Part shown: positions 31,932-33,887 of the stretch, piece after piece
Layout of the letters: each line of letters opens with the position of its first letter
Position numbering within the stretch: the stretch's first letter is position 1
Assembly: GCA_017829075.1 (NCBI GenBank)
Contig: JAGAJA010000032.1
Location: 1 to 33,887 of the forward strand
DNA length: 33,887 bases
Direction: 5' to 3'
DNA from: Oscillospiraceae bacterium
GTDB lineage: Bacteria > Bacillota_A > Clostridia > Oscillospirales > Ruminococcaceae
Position numbers and translations under genes: made by a program
The notes under the pieces: model-generated
What the model saw: only the letters and a program-made list of their open reading frames with translations
The model's database searches: none
Told to the model about the DNA's origin: nothing

Positions 31932-32029
31932 CTGCGGCGGCTTTCAAATGTGTTAGATACAACGAAAAAAAATAGCCGAAACAGCGACTACAACCGCTTT
32001 CTACGGCTTTGAGAAAAGGAGTGTGAGAT

Positions 32030-33469
32030 ATGAGTAACGATGTAAAAGCCCTGTCAATTTCTCTCCGTTCGGACGACGGGTGCATTGAACACAACAACCG
32101 AGATTTCTTCACAGACAATGTGGATAAATCCCGAACGCCGAACAATATAACATACATAAAGCGTGACATTCGTGAGCTGTATCACGAGCTTTTTGATGAA
32201 GCTCTTGCAGAGTATAACGCAAAGCAAAACCGCCCTGACCGACAAATTCCCGACTACTACGAACACATCAGAAAGGGAAAAAAGGAAAAACTATTTCAAG
32301 AGATAATCGTGATGTTCGGCAATTCCGAGAACTGCGGCGTTGGCTCAGAGAATTGGGAAACCGCCGTTAAGCTGCTTGACGAGTATATGCGTGAATTTGA
32401 AAAACGCAATCCAAACCTCAAGGTATTCAACGCCGTAATGCACCTTGATGAAGCAACTCCGCACCTACACATAAATTTCGTTCCGGTGTGTTATGGTCAG
32501 AAGCAAGGCTTGTCCACAAGGGTGTCAATGAAACGAGCAATTCAGCAAATGGGTTTTACGGCGAGCGGTAAAAAAGAAACCGAAGCAATTTTATGGGGCA
32601 GCTCCGAGCGAGCAAAGCTGACGGAAATCCTCAACAACCACAATATCGTGCGGCAGGTTGTCGGAGCATTTCACGACCATAAGTCTGTCGAGGAATACAA
32701 GAAGTATGCTCAAACTCTCGGAAATGCGAATGCTCATATCAATGCTCTGAAAAAGGAGAACCCTGTTGATTTGAGCAGCACCGATGTGGGTGAAATCCTA
32801 AACCAAAATGACTTTCTGCGTGATACTGTTACAAAGCAGAAAAATGAAATATCGCAGTTAAAGGCAAGGGCAACCGCTCAATTTGTGCCGATTGAGATTT
32901 ACAATGACGAGAAGCGGCAGTACATAATCGAGCAGTTACAGCGTGTGAATTGTCCCTTTGTTGAGGAGGTTAACTCAATCTATATCCCCGAATATTACGA
33001 ACCCTCTGTGAAGAAAGCGCTTGCTGCATTCAAACCGATGAATGAACAAACTTACCGTGAACGGTTGAAATTCTTTATTGACCGACTTATATATTCTGCA
33101 ACCGATTTCGAGGATTTCCTCAAGTTGTTAGAGAAATACAATTATGAGGTGCGCCGAGGTAAGTATATTGCGATTAAGCCGCCGTATGCTAAAAGACCGT
33201 TTCGTCTGAAATCGCTGGGAGCAGATTATTCGGAGAATGCCCTTAAAAAGAGAATTGAGGACAGGCACAAAATTTCCGACAGCTTTTTGCAAGATGAATA
33301 CGCCGCAAGCAGAATTGAGAAGCCTTTTTATTCTACCATTAACGCAAGCATAACCCTTGTGCGAAAGTTTGAGATTACCCCTGTAAAGTGGAACAAGCAA
33401 CAGCCCTATGATTTTATGAACGACCTTACAATCGGACGGTTGCTGTACTGCCTTAATACCATTACGTAG
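32030..33469 (+). CDS. MobV-family relaxase (Pre/Mob), cut by an in-frame amber stop
   Basis: This 479-residue mobilisation relaxase nicks its element at oriT and starts single-strand transfer. The N-terminal motif IEHNNRDFFTDNVDKSRTPNNITY carries His21, which aligns with the catalytic histidine of MobM. The metal-binding motif is HLDEATPHLH (His138, Glu141, His145, His147). The middle is coiled-coil-like (residues about 245-295). The C-terminal part contains YNYEVRRGKYIAIKPPYAKRPFRLKSLGADYSENALKKRI, a segment common in clostridial Mob proteins. The same frame continues after the TAG at 33467-33469 for 90 codons, so the native protein was probably 569 residues. The catalytic half is intact. 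The ATG at 32030 follows AAAGGAG. Confidence 0.88.
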   Translation: MSNDVKALSISLRSDDGCIEHNNRDFFTDNVDKSRTPNNITYIKRDIRELYHELFDEALAEYNAKQNRPDRQIPDYYEHIRKGKKEKLFQEIIVMFGNSENCGVGSENWETAVKLLDEYMREFEKRNPNLKVFNAVMHLDEATPHLHINFVPVCYGQKQGLSTRVSMKRAIQQMGFTASGKKETEAILWGSSERAKLTEILNNHNIVRQVVGAFHDHKSVEEYKKYAQTLGNANAHINALKKENPVDLSSTDVGEILNQNDFLRDTVTKQKNEISQLKARATAQFVPIEIYNDEKRQYIIEQLQRVNCPFVEEVNSIYIPEYYEPSVKKALAAFKPMNEQTYRERLKFFIDRLIYSATDFEDFLKLLEKYNYEVRRGKYIAIKPPYAKRPFRLKSLGADYSENALKKRIEDRHKISDSFLQDEYAASRIEKPFYSTINASITLVRKFEITPVKWNKQQPYDFMNDLTIGRLLYCLNTIT

Positions 33470-33739
33470 CTGAACATAAAAAGCCGTGAACAGCTTTATG
33501 AGATAGCTGCCAACTTGCGGGAGAAAGCAGAGAACGGCGGCGATGATATTGACCTGAAAACACAGCTTTCACAAATTGAGAATGTGATACGCACTTACGA
33601 GGAAATCGTTGAGGGCAATTATATAGATAACCTTATTCGTGCCGAACGGGAGCGCAGAGAAGCAGAGCAGAAAAAAGAAAATTCTCCCGAACAGCCTAAA
33701 CCAACGCAAACCACAAACAAGAAACACAACAGAAGATAA
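33470..33739 (+). pseudogene. Detached C-terminal tail of the MobV relaxase
   Basis: In frame with the relaxase this reads LNIKSREQLYEIAANLREKAENGG, then IENVIRTYEEIVEGNYIDNL, and a Lys/Gln/Pro-rich end NKKHNRR before the stop. The style (helical, charged, low-complexity tail) is typical of Mob C-termini. The only ATG inside has no ribosome binding site. One base change (for example AAG to TAG) at 33467 would explain the split. Confidence 0.7.
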
Positions 33740-33751
33740 CGGAGGTAACTT

Positions 33752-33887
33752 ATGCGATACAAAAAGAAAAATCTCAAAATCGTTGTCGTGCCGCATTACA
33801 GCGGCTCTGTGAAAACTACCGAGGTTTTCAGAAAGGTGATAGCCGAACAGATTGAGAAGAAACTCAACAAATCCGAAAAGAAAAATA
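33752..33887 (+). CDS. Small TnpW-like protein, runs off the window
   Basis: The first 45 codons read MRYKKKNLKIVVVPHYSGSVKTTEVFRKVIAEQIEKKLNKSEKKN, with GGAGG 6 bases before the ATG, 12 bases after the Mob tail stop. The short beta strand, then T-E-V-F-x-K-V-I-helix layout recalls TnpW-type proteins encoded next to mob and serine recombinase genes in Tn4451-like transposons. The similarity is weak. The 3' end lies outside the window, and a recombinase gene may follow. Confidence 0.5.
   Translation, partial: MRYKKKNLKIVVVPHYSGSVKTTEVFRKVIAEQIEKKLNKSEKKN

Noticed and set aside
23677..33469. Stop-codon recoding (suppressed TAA/TAG) as a special genetic system
   Set aside because: Two different stop codons are involved, neighbouring genes end normally with the same codons, and other lesions in the region point to decay.
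1..33887. rRNA, tRNA genes or an att site in a tRNA
   Set aside because: No cloverleaf-type sequence or rRNA segment was recognised by eye. A tRNA scan was not possible, so absence is not proven.

Overview
The window looks like a chromosome segment of an anaerobic, low-to-mid GC Firmicute of the Ruminococcus/Oscillospiraceae type. The evidence is clostridial gene order (scpA-scpB-DUF2953-gerW-D,D-carboxypeptidase-rluB), strong AGGAGG-type ribosome binding sites, lipoproteins with Ser/Pro/Glu-rich linkers, a sporulation-associated GerW-family gene and MobV/PcfB-type mobile genes. The assignment is inferred from gene content only. The left 19 kb reads as ordinary chromosome. The right 14 kb is an accessory region that is at least partly decayed.

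Left chromosomal part. 385-3339 is a zinc-type uptake operon: a Fur/Zur-family regulator, a metal-binding lipoprotein with a His-rich loop, an ATPase and a permease. Next come two lipoproteins, one of them carrying three tandem copies of a ~111-residue domain. 5555-10785 holds a chromosome-segregation and cell-envelope cluster: an M50-like membrane protein that has lost the HExxH zinc site, ScpA, ScpB, a DUF2953 protein, GerW, a penicillin-binding D,D-carboxypeptidase and a pseudouridine synthase. 11023-14201 is a three-gene biotin-dependent carboxyltransferase set (CoA-type carboxyltransferase, biotin carrier, oxaloacetate decarboxylase alpha/transcarboxylase 5S-like subunit). No membrane beta subunit is beside it, so the set resembles a soluble transcarboxylase. 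After two hairpins lies a 0.5-kb non-coding block of small hairpins arranged as a mirrored pair. It is followed by a sugar ABC operon (binding protein and two permeases, no ATPase) with cre-like sites and a foldable leader.

Right accessory part. From about 19.3 kb there is a plasmid/ICE-like module: a small Cys-rich protein, a DUF6017-type replication-initiator-like protein, ParA, ParB, a small unknown protein, a zeta-toxin-like P-loop protein, and a very large protein that joins a PcfB (DUF3801)-like N-terminus to an adenine-methylase fold and an SNF2-type helicase. Two copies of an identical 20-bp near-palindrome sit after parB and before the large gene. The zeta-like gene is cut by an in-frame stop. 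The helicase has lost its middle through an out-of-frame deletion and its end by truncation near 28.79 kb. A small regulated membrane operon follows (PadR, DUF2812, unknown membrane protein). Then comes a mobilisation module: divergent Xre-type and small HTH regulators, 38-bp direct repeats, a pMV158-like oriT candidate and a MobV relaxase whose last 90 codons lie behind an in-frame amber codon. A small TnpW-like ORF runs off the end. No integrase or recombinase lies inside the window, so neither boundary of the mobile DNA can be fixed here.
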